DNA of 64,000 nt, taken from Arthrobacter sp. NEB 688. GTDB taxonomy: Bacteria > Actinomycetota > Actinomycetes > Actinomycetales > Dermatophilaceae. Below the pieces are notes generated by a model that saw only the letters and a list, made by a program, of their open reading frames with translations, had not been told where the DNA came from and ran no database searches. The DNA lies in assembly GCF_013201035.1 (NCBI RefSeq), contig NZ_CP053707.1:496001-560000 (forward strand). Reading direction: 5' to 3'. Of the stretch, positions 52,254-61,030 are shown piece after piece; the stretch's first letter is position 1; every line of letters starts with the position of its first letter. A program made the translations under genes and the position numbers.

Positions 52254-54079
52254 GCTCACCCCGCCACGCGGACCCCGACCAGCCCAAGCGCCACGCGAGC
52301 GCGCACGCCCCCGGCCGTCACGTCGCCGGGGCCACGCCCGCCGCCCGGCCCGCGACCGCCGGCGCCCCCGCCGGGGACGGACCGGACGGAGCGCTCAGCC
52401 ACCGCCAGATCGTCACCATCCTCATCGCCCTCATGGCCGGGATGTTCCTCGCGGCGCTCGACCAGACGATCGTCGCCACCGCCATCCGCACGATCGCCGA
52501 CGACCTCAAGGGGCTGGACCACCAGGCCTGGGCGACGACGGCGTACCTCATCACCTCGACGATCGTCACGCCCCTGTACGGCAAGCTCGGCGACATCTAC
52601 GGCCGCAAGAAGCTGTTCGTCCTGGCCATCTCGATCTTCGTCGTGGGCTCGGTGCTGTGCACCCTCTCGACCTCGATGACGGGCCTGGCGTTCTTCCGGG
52701 CCGTCCAGGGCCTCGGCGCCGGCGGCCTGTTCTCGCTCGCCCTCGCGATCATCGGCGACATCGTCCCGGCCCGCGAGCGCGCCAAGTACCAGGGCTACTT
52801 CCTCGCCGTCTTCGGCACCTCGTCCGTGCTCGGCCCGGTCATCGGCGGCTTCTTCGCCGGCACCGACTCGATCCTCGGGGTCACCGGCTGGCGCTGGGTC
52901 TTCCTCGTCAACGTGCCGATCGGCGTCATCGCCCTCGCGCTCGTCACCAAGACGCTGCACCTGCGCCACCAGCGCCTCGACCACCGCATCGACTGGCTCG
53001 GCGCCGCGCTCCTGTCCGTCTCGCTCGTGCCGCTGCTGCTCGTCGCCGAGCAGGGCCGTGAGTGGGGCTGGGGCTCGGGCCGCTCGATCGCCGCCTACGT
53101 CGTCGGTGGCGTCGCCGCCCTGCTCTTCCTCCTCCAGGAGAGCCGGATGGGCGACGAGGCGATCCTGCCGCTGAAGATCTTCCGCAACCGCACCGTCGGG
53201 GTCTCCTCGGCCGCCTCGATCATCATCGGCATGGGGATGTTCGGCGGCCTCGCCGCGCTGCCCCTCTACCTGCAGATCGTCAAGGGGGCCTCCCCCACCG
53301 AGGCCGGCCTGCTCCTGCTGCCGCTGACGCTCGGCATCATGTCGGGCTCGATCACCTCGGGCCAGATCATCTCCCGCACCGGCCAGTACCGGCTCTTCCC
53401 CGTCACCGGCGCCGTGCTCCTCACCGGGTCTCTGTTCGCGTTGCACTACACCGCGTTCGACACCCCGCTCTGGCAGACGATGGTCATCATGGTCTTCTTC
53501 GGCCTGGGTCTCGGCTTCAACTTCCAGCCGCTGACCCTCGCCGTGCAGAACGCCGTCCCGCCGCAGCAGATCGGCGTCGCCACCTCGACCGCCACCTTCA
53601 CCCGGCAGATCGGCGGCACCATCGGCACGGCGGTCTTCCTCACCGTCCTGTTCTCGCTCGTGCCCGACAAGATCGCCTCCGCGTTCCGCACGGTGGCCCC
53701 CACCGCCGAGTTCCAGGGCGCGCTGCGCGACCCGGCCAACGCGGCCTTCGCGCAGCAGCTGCAGCAGAGCCAGGCCGGCGGGGGGACCGCCGCGGCCAGC
53801 GGTGTGCTCCAGGACAGCTCGTTCCTCAACGGGCTCGACCCGGCGCTCGCCAAGCCGTTCCTCATGGGCTTCTCCGAGGCGATGGACGTCGTGTTCCTCG
53901 TCGGCGCGGTCGTCATGGTCCTTGCCGTCGTCGTGCTCGCCTTCCTCCCGCAGGTCGAGCTGCGCAAGGGCTCGGCCTACACCGAGCGCGCGAGCTCCGA
54001 GGACGGGCCGGCCGCCGACGACGCGCGCCCCGGGGCGACCCGCGCCGACGACGCGGCGGTCACGGCACCGGCGAGCTGA
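52250..54079 (+). CDS. MFS multidrug exporter, DHA2 14-TM type
   Basis: A 609-residue exporter with a 45-residue hydrophilic N terminus, 14 predicted helices, motif A (GKLGDIYGRKKLFVLA), motif D1-like LDQTIVATAIRTIADDL and motif C (GTSSVLGPVIGGFFAG), plus an acidic C-terminal tail. A long loop between the last helices (about 490-545) is rich in Gln/Ala. It is cotranscribed with marR, and its 3' end overlaps the convergent MFS gene by 20 nt. The substrate is unknown. Confidence 0.93.
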   Translation: MSSPRHADPDQPKRHASAHAPGRHVAGATPAARPATAGAPAGDGPDGALSHRQIVTILIALMAGMFLAALDQTIVATAIRTIADDLKGLDHQAWATTAYLITSTIVTPLYGKLGDIYGRKKLFVLAISIFVVGSVLCTLSTSMTGLAFFRAVQGLGAGGLFSLALAIIGDIVPARERAKYQGYFLAVFGTSSVLGPVIGGFFAGTDSILGVTGWRWVFLVNVPIGVIALALVTKTLHLRHQRLDHRIDWLGAALLSVSLVPLLLVAEQGREWGWGSGRSIAAYVVGGVAALLFLLQESRMGDEAILPLKIFRNRTVGVSSAASIIIGMGMFGGLAALPLYLQIVKGASPTEAGLLLLPLTLGIMSGSITSGQIISRTGQYRLFPVTGAVLLTGSLFALHYTAFDTPLWQTMVIMVFFGLGLGFNFQPLTLAVQNAVPPQQIGVATSTATFTRQIGGTIGTAVFLTVLFSLVPDKIASAFRTVAPTAEFQGALRDPANAAFAQQLQQSQAGGGTAAASGVLQDSSFLNGLDPALAKPFLMGFSEAMDVVFLVGAVVMVLAVVVLAFLPQVELRKGSAYTERASSEDGPAADDARPGATRADDAAVTAPAS

Positions 54080-55271
54080 GGCGCGCGAGCTCGGCACCCT
54101 CGAGGTGCCGGCGACGCACCGCGATGATCGCCACGGCCACGAGGCCGGCGGTGACCGGGACGGCGTAGGCGCGCTGCGGCCCGAGCACCTCGACGGCCCA
54201 GCCGCCGACCGCCGACCCGGCCGAGATGCCGATGAGGATGCCGGTGACGGCCACCGCCATCCCCTCGGTGACGAGGGCGGCCGGGACGAGGCGCTGCGCG
54301 AGCGACAGGCTCGTGATGAGCATCGGCGCGGTGGCCGACCCGGCGACGACCATGACGACGGTCAGCTGCCAGGTGTTCGCGACGAAGAGGGCCGGCACCT
54401 CGAGCACGAGCATCGCGGTGGCCGCAACGAGCAGCCGCCGGGTCAGCGTCGAGCGGAAGGTGCGCGCCCCGAACCACAGCCCGGCGAGGGTCGACCCGAC
54501 CGCGAACCCGCCGAGGACGACGCTCGAGAGGCTGGCGTTGCCGTCGGCCTCGGCGAAGGCGACGGCGACGACCTCGTTGGCGCCGAAGATCACCCCGGTC
54601 ATCACCAGGGCGGTCGCGACGATGAGCAGCCCGGGGCGGCGCACGGCGAGGCCGCTCGGGCGGTCGGCGCGCGCCACGACCGGCGGCTCGGTCTCGCGGG
54701 CGGCGAGGAAGGTGAGGACGCCGACGGTGAAGAGGACCTCGGCGAGGACGAGCCCGGCCTCGGGGAACCACAGGGTCGAGACGAGGACGGCGATGACCGG
54801 GCCGATGACGAACGAGGCCTCGTCGGCCACCTGCTCGAAGGACATCGCCGTGTGCAGGCGGTCGGGGTCGTCGCGGAAGATGTACGCCCAGCGGGCGCGC
54901 GACATCGGCCCCGGCTCGGGCAGGAAGGCGCTGACGCCGTAGAGGACGAAGAGGGTCCAGACCGGGGCGCCGAACCCGGAGGCGAGCGCGGTGCCCAGGC
55001 CGGCGACGGCCGAGAGGACCATGAACGGCCGGGCCACGCGGCGCTGGCCGTGCTGGTCGATGAGCCGCCCGAGGACGGGCCCCGCCACCGCGAGCACCGC
55101 GAGGCCGACGGCGCTCACCGCGCCGGCGAGACCGTACGAGCCCTGCCGCTCGCTGACCATGACGATGACGGCGACGCCGAACATCGCCCCACCGGTGCGG
55201 GAGAGGGCGGTCCCGGCGATGAAGCGCAGGGCACCGGGGACGGCGAACAGGGGGCGGTAGGGCGCGAGCAC
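54060..55271 (-). CDS. MFS transporter, 12-TM type
   Basis: A 403-residue transporter with about 12 helices, a short GRLIDQHGQRR motif A-like loop and a PEPGPMSRARWAYIFRDDPDRLHTAMSFEQVADEASFVIGP central segment typical of actinobacterial MFS_1 proteins of unknown substrate. The start is GTG 55271. It overlaps tail-to-tail with the DHA2 exporter by 20 nt. The 295 nt upstream (55272-55566) hold no gene apart from a hairpin belonging to the neighbouring acyl-CoA dehydrogenase. Confidence 0.88.
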   Translation of the reverse strand: MLAPYRPLFAVPGALRFIAGTALSRTGGAMFGVAVIVMVSERQGSYGLAGAVSAVGLAVLAVAGPVLGRLIDQHGQRRVARPFMVLSAVAGLGTALASGFGAPVWTLFVLYGVSAFLPEPGPMSRARWAYIFRDDPDRLHTAMSFEQVADEASFVIGPVIAVLVSTLWFPEAGLVLAEVLFTVGVLTFLAARETEPPVVARADRPSGLAVRRPGLLIVATALVMTGVIFGANEVVAVAFAEADGNASLSSVVLGGFAVGSTLAGLWFGARTFRSTLTRRLLVAATAMLVLEVPALFVANTWQLTVVMVVAGSATAPMLITSLSLAQRLVPAALVTEGMAVAVTGILIGISAGSAVGGWAVEVLGPQRAYAVPVTAGLVAVAIIAVRRRHLEGAELARLSSPVP

Positions 55272-55502
55272 GGGGGCCTCGTCGGTCGGGCGACCGCCGG
55301 GGCACCCGGCCGGGTCGAGCGTGGGGGATCAGGTCCCCACCAGTGTGCTCCCGGGGCGTGAGCGCGGACAAACCGGTTCCGGCGTGGCCCGTGGCGCGCT
55401 CGATGGCGTCGGAGCGGGGGTGGTCACCCCCGTCCGGCGCCACGACGGCCGCCAGGACGACGCCCAGCCGCCGCTCCGGTCCCCCGGCCCGACGCCGGTG
55501 CG

Positions 55503-55552
55503 GGCTACACCGCAGTAAGTGTCGCCACAGCAGCAGTTACTGCGGTGTAGCC
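55503..55552. terminator. Long-loop hairpin downstream of gcdH
   Basis: 16-bp perfect inverted repeat (GGCTACACCGCAGTAA at 55503-55518 and its complement at 55537-55552), 18-nt loop, 14 nt beyond the gcdH stop. It is either a terminator or another palindromic intergenic element. Confidence 0.6.
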
Positions 55553-55566
55553 GGGACCGAGGGGCG

Positions 55567-56769
55567 TCAGCGGAAGGCGGCCTCGCCGGTCAGCGCCTGC
55601 CCGATGACGAGCGTGTGCATCTCGACGGTGCCCTCGTAGGTCAGCACCGACTCGAGGTTGTTGGCGTGCCGCATCACGGGGTACTCGCCGCTGATGCCGT
55701 TGCCGCCGAGGATGGTCCGCGCCGTGCGGCAGATCTCGATCGCCTTGGTCACGTTGTTGTACTTGCCGACGGAGACCTGCTCCGGCCGCAGCCCGACCGA
55801 GTCCTTGCGCCGACCGAGGTGCAGGGCGAGGAGGCGCCCGAGCTGGAGCTCGGTCGACATGTGCGCGAGCTTGGCCTGGGTCAGCTGGAAGCCGGCGATC
55901 GGCCGGTCGAACTGGGTGCGCTCCATCGAGTAGCGGCGGGCGGAGTCGAGGGCCGAGCGCGCGGCGCCGAGGCATCCCCAGACGATGCCGTAGCGCGCCT
56001 CGGACAGGCACGACAGCGGCCCCTTGAGGCCGGTGACGTCGGGCAGCACGGCGTCGGCCGGCAGGCGCAGCCCGCTGAAGGTCAGCTCGGCGGTCACCGA
56101 CGCCCGCAGCGACATCTTGTTCTTGATGACGTGCGCCTCGAACCCCGGCGTGTCCGTCGGGACGACGAAGCCCCGGATGCCGCCGTGCTCCTCGCCGGCG
56201 TTGGCCCAGACGACCGCGACGTCGGCGAGCGTGCCGTTCGTGATCCACATCTTCGAGCCGTCGAGCACCCAGTCGTCGCCGTCGCGGCGGGCGCGGGTGC
56301 GCATCGAGGCGGGGTCCGAGCCGTGGTCGGGCTCGGTGAGGCCGAAGCAGCCGATCGCCTCGCCGGCCGCCATCCGCGGCAGCCACTCCTGCTTGTGCTC
56401 CTCGGAGCCGAACGCGTGGATGGCGTACATCGCGAGGCTGCCCTGGACCGACACGAGCGAGCGGATGCCCGAGTCGCTCGCCTCGAGCTCGAGGCAGGCC
56501 AGGCCGTAGTCGACCGACGACATCCCGGCGCAGCCGTAGCCCTCGAGGTGCATCCCGAGCAGGCCGACCTTGCCGAACTCGCGGGCCAGCTCACGCGCCA
56601 CCGGCAGATCGCCGGACTCGTACCAGCCCATGACGTGCGGCTCGACGAGGTCGTCGCAGACCTGCCGGACCGTGGCCCGGATGGCCTTCTCCTCGTCGGT
56701 GAGCATCGAGTCGACGTCGACCACGTCGAGGGGGTCGGAGGGGCGCTTCGGCATCGTCGACGAGCTCAT
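55567..56769 (-). CDS. gcdH: Glutaryl-CoA dehydrogenase-type acyl-CoA dehydrogenase
   Basis: A 400-residue FAD enzyme that oxidatively decarboxylates glutaryl-CoA to crotonyl-CoA in lysine/tryptophan breakdown. Class-specific motifs are present: CFGLTEPDHGSDP, the substrate Arg in ARYGIVWG, and the catalytic Glu in LTYEGTVEMHTLVIGQ. Length is normal. It is monocistronic; the ATG is at 56769 with the EamA gene divergent about 86 nt away. Confidence 0.93.
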   Translation of the reverse strand: MSSSTMPKRPSDPLDVVDVDSMLTDEEKAIRATVRQVCDDLVEPHVMGWYESGDLPVARELAREFGKVGLLGMHLEGYGCAGMSSVDYGLACLELEASDSGIRSLVSVQGSLAMYAIHAFGSEEHKQEWLPRMAAGEAIGCFGLTEPDHGSDPASMRTRARRDGDDWVLDGSKMWITNGTLADVAVVWANAGEEHGGIRGFVVPTDTPGFEAHVIKNKMSLRASVTAELTFSGLRLPADAVLPDVTGLKGPLSCLSEARYGIVWGCLGAARSALDSARRYSMERTQFDRPIAGFQLTQAKLAHMSTELQLGRLLALHLGRRKDSVGLRPEQVSVGKYNNVTKAIEICRTARTILGGNGISGEYPVMRHANNLESVLTYEGTVEMHTLVIGQALTGEAAFR

Positions 56770-56855
56770 GGGGCCATCATGCCGGGGCGGGGGCGGGGTC
56801 GCCGGTGTGACCTCCGCCTCGGAACAACCGCCGCGAGGGCTCGGTTGGGCCGGGC

Positions 56856-57800
56856 ATGCCCTCGACGACGACCGCCGCCCCCGCGCGCGCCGGGGCGCTG
56901 CCCCTGCTGCCGGCCGCCGCGTTCGTCGTCGTGTGGTGCTCCGGCTACGTCGCCGGGCCGGCGGCCGTGCAGGCTGTCTCGCCGTTCTGGGCGCTGCTGC
57001 TGCGCTTCGTCGTGGCGGCCGCGGTGACGGCGGCGCTCGCGTGGCGGCTGCGCGGGCCGTTGCGGATCCGCCGCGCCGTGCTCGGCCGCATCGCCCTCGT
57101 CGGGCTGATGATGAACGGCGTCGTCTTCGCGCTGATGTACCTCGCCTTCGACGCCGGGATGGGCGCCACGCTGGCGTCGCTGCTGCACGCGCTGAGCCCG
57201 GTGCTGACCGTCGTGCTCGCCCGGGTCGTGCTCGGCGAGCGGCTCGGGCGGCTGCAGGTGCTGGGGTTCGTCCTCGGCGTCGTCGGGGTGCTCGTCGTGC
57301 TCGGGCCGGACGTCGACGAGGCCGGTGGCGTGCTCGGGGTGGGGCTCGGGCTGCTCAGCCTCGTCGGGCTGAGCGTCGGGACGCTGGGGCAGCGCTGGTT
57401 CCACCTCGACGACGGCGACCCGCCCGACCCGCTGTGGTCCGCCACCGTGCAGTTCGCGGTCTGCGTGCCGCCGCTGGCGCTGCTCGCGCCGCTGCTCGAG
57501 GGCGTGCCGTCGGTCACCGACCCCGTGGCGGCGTCCGTCTCGGTGGGCTGGCTGGCGCTCGTCAACTCCGTCGCCGGGCTGCTGCTGCTCGGGCTGCTGG
57601 TGCGCCGGGGCGGCGCCGGGGCGTCCTCCAGCCTCTTCTTCGTCTGCCCGCCGGTCACCGCCCTCATGGCGTGGGCGGCGTTCGGCGACACCCTGACGCT
57701 GCGCGAGGTGCTCGGCATCGTCGTCGCGGTGGTCGGCGTCGGTATCGCCACCGGGGTCGCCGGCCGCCGCCGCGCCGCCACTTCCCGCGAATGTGTGTGA
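56856..57800 (+). CDS. EamA/DMT-family transporter
   Basis: A 314-residue membrane protein with 10 predicted helices made of two EamA repeats (YLAFDAGMGATLASLLHALSPVLTVVLAR in the first half, SSLFFVCPPVTALMAW in the second). These transporters usually export metabolites or amino acids; the substrate is unknown. The final residues TSRECV and the stop codon are read from the start of palindromic element C (57786-57839), so insertion of this element fixed the present C terminus. Confidence 0.9.
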   Translation: MPSTTTAAPARAGALPLLPAAAFVVVWCSGYVAGPAAVQAVSPFWALLLRFVVAAAVTAALAWRLRGPLRIRRAVLGRIALVGLMMNGVVFALMYLAFDAGMGATLASLLHALSPVLTVVLARVVLGERLGRLQVLGFVLGVVGVLVVLGPDVDEAGGVLGVGLGLLSLVGLSVGTLGQRWFHLDDGDPPDPLWSATVQFAVCVPPLALLAPLLEGVPSVTDPVAASVSVGWLALVNSVAGLLLLGLLVRRGGAGASSSLFFVCPPVTALMAWAAFGDTLTLREVLGIVVAVVGVGIATGVAGRRRAATSRECV

Positions 57801-57839
57801 ACTCGCCGGAGAACACCGGCGAGTTCACACACGTTCGCG
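57786..57839. repeat. Palindromic element type C, copy 1
   Basis: 24-bp inverted repeat with one mismatch (left 57786-57809, right 57816-57839, loop AGAACA), with core GTGTGTGAACTCGCCGG. It overlaps the EamA stop codon. Second copy at 59520-59573. Confidence 0.9.
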
Positions 57840-57936
57840 CCAGATCGGGGGTGCGGGGATGTCGAGAACGCGTCGGCGGCTCCGACCCAGGGGTGAGCGC
57901 GGCCAGAATGGGCCGCACCACACCGAGGAGACACCG

Positions 57937-58344
57937 ATGGCGAAGTACCTGATGCTCAAGCACTACCGCGGCCCCAAGGGCGCCGTGCACGACGTGCCGA
58001 TGGACCGGTGGACGCCCGAGGAGGTCGACGCGCACGTGCGCTTCATGGACGACCTCGCCGACGACCTGCGCGCCAGCGGCGAGTTCGTCGACGCGCAGGC
58101 GCTCTCGCCCGGCGGCATGTGGGTCCGGTTCGACGGCGAGGGGAAGCCGCCAGTCGTCGACGGCCCGTTCGCCGAGACCAAGGACCTCATCGCCGGGTGG
58201 ATGGCCATCGACGTCGAGTCCGAGGAGCGCGCCCTCGAGGTCGCGTCCGTGCTGTCGTCGGCGCCGGGCGCGGGCGGCATCCCGATCGGCGAGTGGCTCG
58301 AGCTGCGGCCCTTCCTCGACGACCGGCCCAACGCCGTCGAGTGA
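57937..58344 (+). CDS. YCII (DGPF-domain) protein paired with ECF42 sigma factor
   Basis: A 135-residue YCII-related protein starting MAKYLMLKHYRGPKG, with the diagnostic DGPFAETKDLIAGWM segment. In ECF42 systems the DGPF protein is encoded next to the sigma factor and is part of its regulon; its enzymatic role is unknown. ATG 57937 has GAGGAG 6 nt upstream. Its stop overlaps the sigma factor start (GTGA), so they are made together. Confidence 0.93.
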   Translation: MAKYLMLKHYRGPKGAVHDVPMDRWTPEEVDAHVRFMDDLADDLRASGEFVDAQALSPGGMWVRFDGEGKPPVVDGPFAETKDLIAGWMAIDVESEERALEVASVLSSAPGAGGIPIGEWLELRPFLDDRPNAVE

Positions 58345-59498
58345 GCGCGCTCGACCCCTCGCTCGTCCGCGAGCTCGCGCCGCAGGTCATCGGCGTCCTC
58401 GTCCGCCGCGGCGCCGACTTCGCGTCGGCCGAGGACGCCGTCCAGGAGGCGCTGCTCGCCGCGCACGAGCAGTGGGCCGACGAGCCGCCGCGCGACCCGA
58501 GGGCCTGGCTGGTCACGGTCGCGTGGCGGCGGCACGTCGACCTCGTCCGGTCGGACGCCTCGCGCCGGGCGCGCGAGGAGCGGGTCGAGCGTGAGCCGGC
58601 GCCCGGGCCGGCCGCGACGTCGGAGGACACCCTGTGGCTGTACTTCCTCTGCGCCCACCCGTCGCTGTCCCCCTCCGCCGCAACCGCTCTGACGCTGCGG
58701 GCGCTCGGCGGGCTGAGCACGCGGCAGATCGCCGAGGCGCACCTCGTGCCCGAGGCGACGATGGCCCAGCGCATCAGCCGGGCCAAGCGCACGGTGGCCG
58801 ACGTGCCGCTGGAGGTCCCCGGCGACCTGTCCACCGTGCTGCGGGTGCTCTACCTCGTCTTCAGCGAGGGGTACGCCGGCGAGGTCGACCTCGCGGCGGA
58901 GGCCATCCGGCTGGCGCGGTGGCTCGTGGCGCTGACCGACGAGCCCGAGGTGCGCGGCCTGCTCGCGCTCTTCCTGCTCCACCACTCCCGCCGGCCGGCG
59001 CGGCGGGATGCCGACGGCCGGCTCGTGCCGCTGCCCGAGCAGGACCGCTCACGGTGGGACCGCGAGATGGCCGCGGAGGGCATCGACCTGCTGCAGGGGG
59101 CGCTGGCGCGCGACCGCCTCGGCGAGTACCAGGCGCAGGCGGCGGTCGCGGCGCTGCACGCCGACGCGCTGCGGGCCGAGGAGACCGACTGGGTGCAGGT
59201 CGTCGAGTGGTACGACGAGCTCGTCGTGCTGACCGGCAGCCCGGTGCACCGGCTCAACCGGGCGGTCGCGGTCGGCGAGGCCGACGGTGGTGCGGCCGGG
59301 CTGCGGGCCCTGCGCGAGCTCGACCCGGCGCTGCCCCGGTACGCCGCCGTGGCCGCCCACCTCCACGAGCGGGCCGGCGACCTCGCAGACGCCGCGCGCC
59401 TCTACGCCGAGGCCGCCGCCGCCGCGACGCGCACCGACGAGCGCGACCACCTGACCCGGCAGGCCGCTCGCCTCGCGCCCCATCGCCGCGACCCCTGA
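58341..59498 (+). CDS. ECF42-type RNA polymerase sigma factor with C-terminal extension
   Basis: A 385-residue sigma factor: region 2 (AEDAVQEALLAAHEQW, about 30-95), region 4 (ALGGLSTRQIAEAHLVPEATMAQRISRAKR, about 115-155), then a C-terminal extension of about 210 residues (DUF6596/TPR-like: LYLVFSEGYAG, SPVHRLNRAVAVGEADG, ARLYAEAAAAA). The extension is characteristic of ECF42, which lacks an anti-sigma factor and is thought to be controlled through the extension. GTG 58341 overlaps the YCII gene stop. It is followed by palindromic element C. Confidence 0.94.
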   Translation: MSALDPSLVRELAPQVIGVLVRRGADFASAEDAVQEALLAAHEQWADEPPRDPRAWLVTVAWRRHVDLVRSDASRRAREERVEREPAPGPAATSEDTLWLYFLCAHPSLSPSAATALTLRALGGLSTRQIAEAHLVPEATMAQRISRAKRTVADVPLEVPGDLSTVLRVLYLVFSEGYAGEVDLAAEAIRLARWLVALTDEPEVRGLLALFLLHHSRRPARRDADGRLVPLPEQDRSRWDREMAAEGIDLLQGALARDRLGEYQAQAAVAALHADALRAEETDWVQVVEWYDELVVLTGSPVHRLNRAVAVGEADGGAAGLRALRELDPALPRYAAVAAHLHERAGDLADAARLYAEAAAAATRTDERDHLTRQAARLAPHRRDP

Positions 59499-59519
59499 CC
59501 CCGGCTCACCCTCCCTCAT

Positions 59520-59573
59520 CGCGAACGTGTGTGAACGCGCCGGGAAAGCCCGGCGTGTTCACACACGTTCGCG
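59520..59573. repeat. Palindromic element type C, copy 2
   Basis: 25-bp inverted repeat with one mismatch (left 59520-59544, right 59549-59573, loop AAAG), with core GTGTGTGAACGCGCCGGG. It lies between the convergent ECF42 and 482-aa genes and may serve as their terminator. Confidence 0.9.
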
Positions 59574-59578
59574 GGAGG

Positions 59579-61027
59579 TCAGCGGGCGGAGGCGGCACCG
59601 AGGAGCGCGGCGAGGCCGAGCGCGCTGCGGGGGTCGTACGCCGTGCGCCAGAGACCGCCGTGCACCGCCGCGTACGCCTCGTCCTGCCACGGGTGGTCGT
59701 GCGCCGGCGAGCCCTGCACGAGGTCGTGGACGAGCAGCGCCGCCATGAGCGTGTTCGCGGTGCCGGGCTCGAAGACCTCGACGCCGAAGCGGTGCGCACC
59801 CGAGTACGCCGCCGCCAGCGCACGGTTCTTGACGACCGAGCGGGTGCGCGTCGGCGGCGCGACCTTGAACGAGACCGTCGTGCCGGCGGAGCGCGCCGCG
59901 GTGGCCCGCCAGCGCTGGATCCGCTTGGCCAGCAGGTAGTTCGGCCCCTGCTGGAGCACGACCGAGTCGTTGATGCCCGGCTCCGTCCCCGGGACGTAGC
60001 TGCGCCGCAGCAGGCGCCCGCCCGAGAGCGTGCGCAGCGGCACCCGCAGGACCTTCGAGGTCCGCCGGGTGGCGTAGGCCTCGACGGATGCCGCGACCGC
60101 CTCGCCGGGCACCGCGAAGACGTCGGTCGGCGTCGCGAGGAAGGACAGGGCCGTGTCGGAGCGCCGCGCGAGCACGGCGTGCGTCAGGGCGTCGACGGCG
60201 GTGCTGACCCGGACGTTGGTCGCGCCGTCGGCGTAGACGTAGTTCCCGAGGACGAGGCGCCCCTCGAGGCCGCCGACCCAGGCGGTGGCGTCGGGCAGGT
60301 CGTGCAGCAGGTCGACCCCGGCCCGGTGCGCGAGGTCGCCGCCACCCGCGCGTGCGGGCACGAGGAGCGTGCCGGCGAGGCCGCGGGTGTCGTCGAGCAG
60401 GCGCGTCCACAGCTCCGGGCGCGGCAGGTCGAGCGCGGCGACGGTCGCGCCCCAGCGCAGGAGCGAGCGCAGCGGACCCATCTCGGCCGCCGCGCCGAGG
60501 ACGACGACGGTGCGCCCGTCGAGCCGCAGCCACTCGGGGTTCTCGAGGACGGCGGTGACGGCGTCGCGCAGGCTCGGCTCGACGACGTCGGCGTCGACCC
60601 ACGCGTCGAGCTGGCGGCGCAGGTCGTCACCGGCGAGCCGGCGCCCGCGGTAGGGGATGGTCAGGGCCGTGTCGGCGCGACCCTCGCCGGCGCGGACCTC
60701 GACCCCGGGCGCGGAGCCATCGGTCACGGCCGCCGACAGCGGCTGCTCCTCGGCGCCCTCGGGGCTCCACCGCATCCGGTCGTGGACGGACGCGAGCCCG
60801 GCCTCGGCGACCGATCGCGCGTCGGCGTAGCTCGGAAGCCCGGCCTCGACGAGGCGCCGGAAGTGCGTGAGGTAGCCGCTGCGCCAGTTGGTCTCGCGCT
60901 CGGCGGCGCCCGCCCCGACGGGGTCGACCGGGCGCAGCGCGTCCGCGACGACCCCGCGGCCGGTGGCCGACGTCGAGCGTCGCTCACCGACCGTCGGGAA
61001 GACGACCCCGTGCTCCCCCGTCGCCAC
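59579..61027 (-). CDS. Conserved-looking hypothetical protein in the 2-oxoacid dehydrogenase operon
   Basis: A 482-residue protein I do not assign to a family. The centre (about residues 160-290) looks like a Rossmann fold: WLRLDGRTVVVLGAAAEMGPL resembles a nucleotide-binding strand-loop-helix, then ALDLPRPELW. The first 150 residues are Arg-rich and helical; the C-terminal part has RIQRWRATAARSAGTTVSFKVAPPTRTRSVVKNRALAAAYSGAH. It could be a short-chain dehydrogenase-like enzyme. Start GTG 61027 lies 3 nt after the E2 stop, so it is cotranscribed with the dehydrogenase complex. Confidence 0.75.
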   Translation of the reverse strand: MATGEHGVVFPTVGERRSTSATGRGVVADALRPVDPVGAGAAERETNWRSGYLTHFRRLVEAGLPSYADARSVAEAGLASVHDRMRWSPEGAEEQPLSAAVTDGSAPGVEVRAGEGRADTALTIPYRGRRLAGDDLRRQLDAWVDADVVEPSLRDAVTAVLENPEWLRLDGRTVVVLGAAAEMGPLRSLLRWGATVAALDLPRPELWTRLLDDTRGLAGTLLVPARAGGGDLAHRAGVDLLHDLPDATAWVGGLEGRLVLGNYVYADGATNVRVSTAVDALTHAVLARRSDTALSFLATPTDVFAVPGEAVAASVEAYATRRTSKVLRVPLRTLSGGRLLRRSYVPGTEPGINDSVVLQQGPNYLLAKRIQRWRATAARSAGTTVSFKVAPPTRTRSVVKNRALAAAYSGAHRFGVEVFEPGTANTLMAALLVHDLVQGSPAHDHPWQDEAYAAVHGGLWRTAYDPRSALGLAALLGAASAR

Positions 61028-61030
61028 CGG

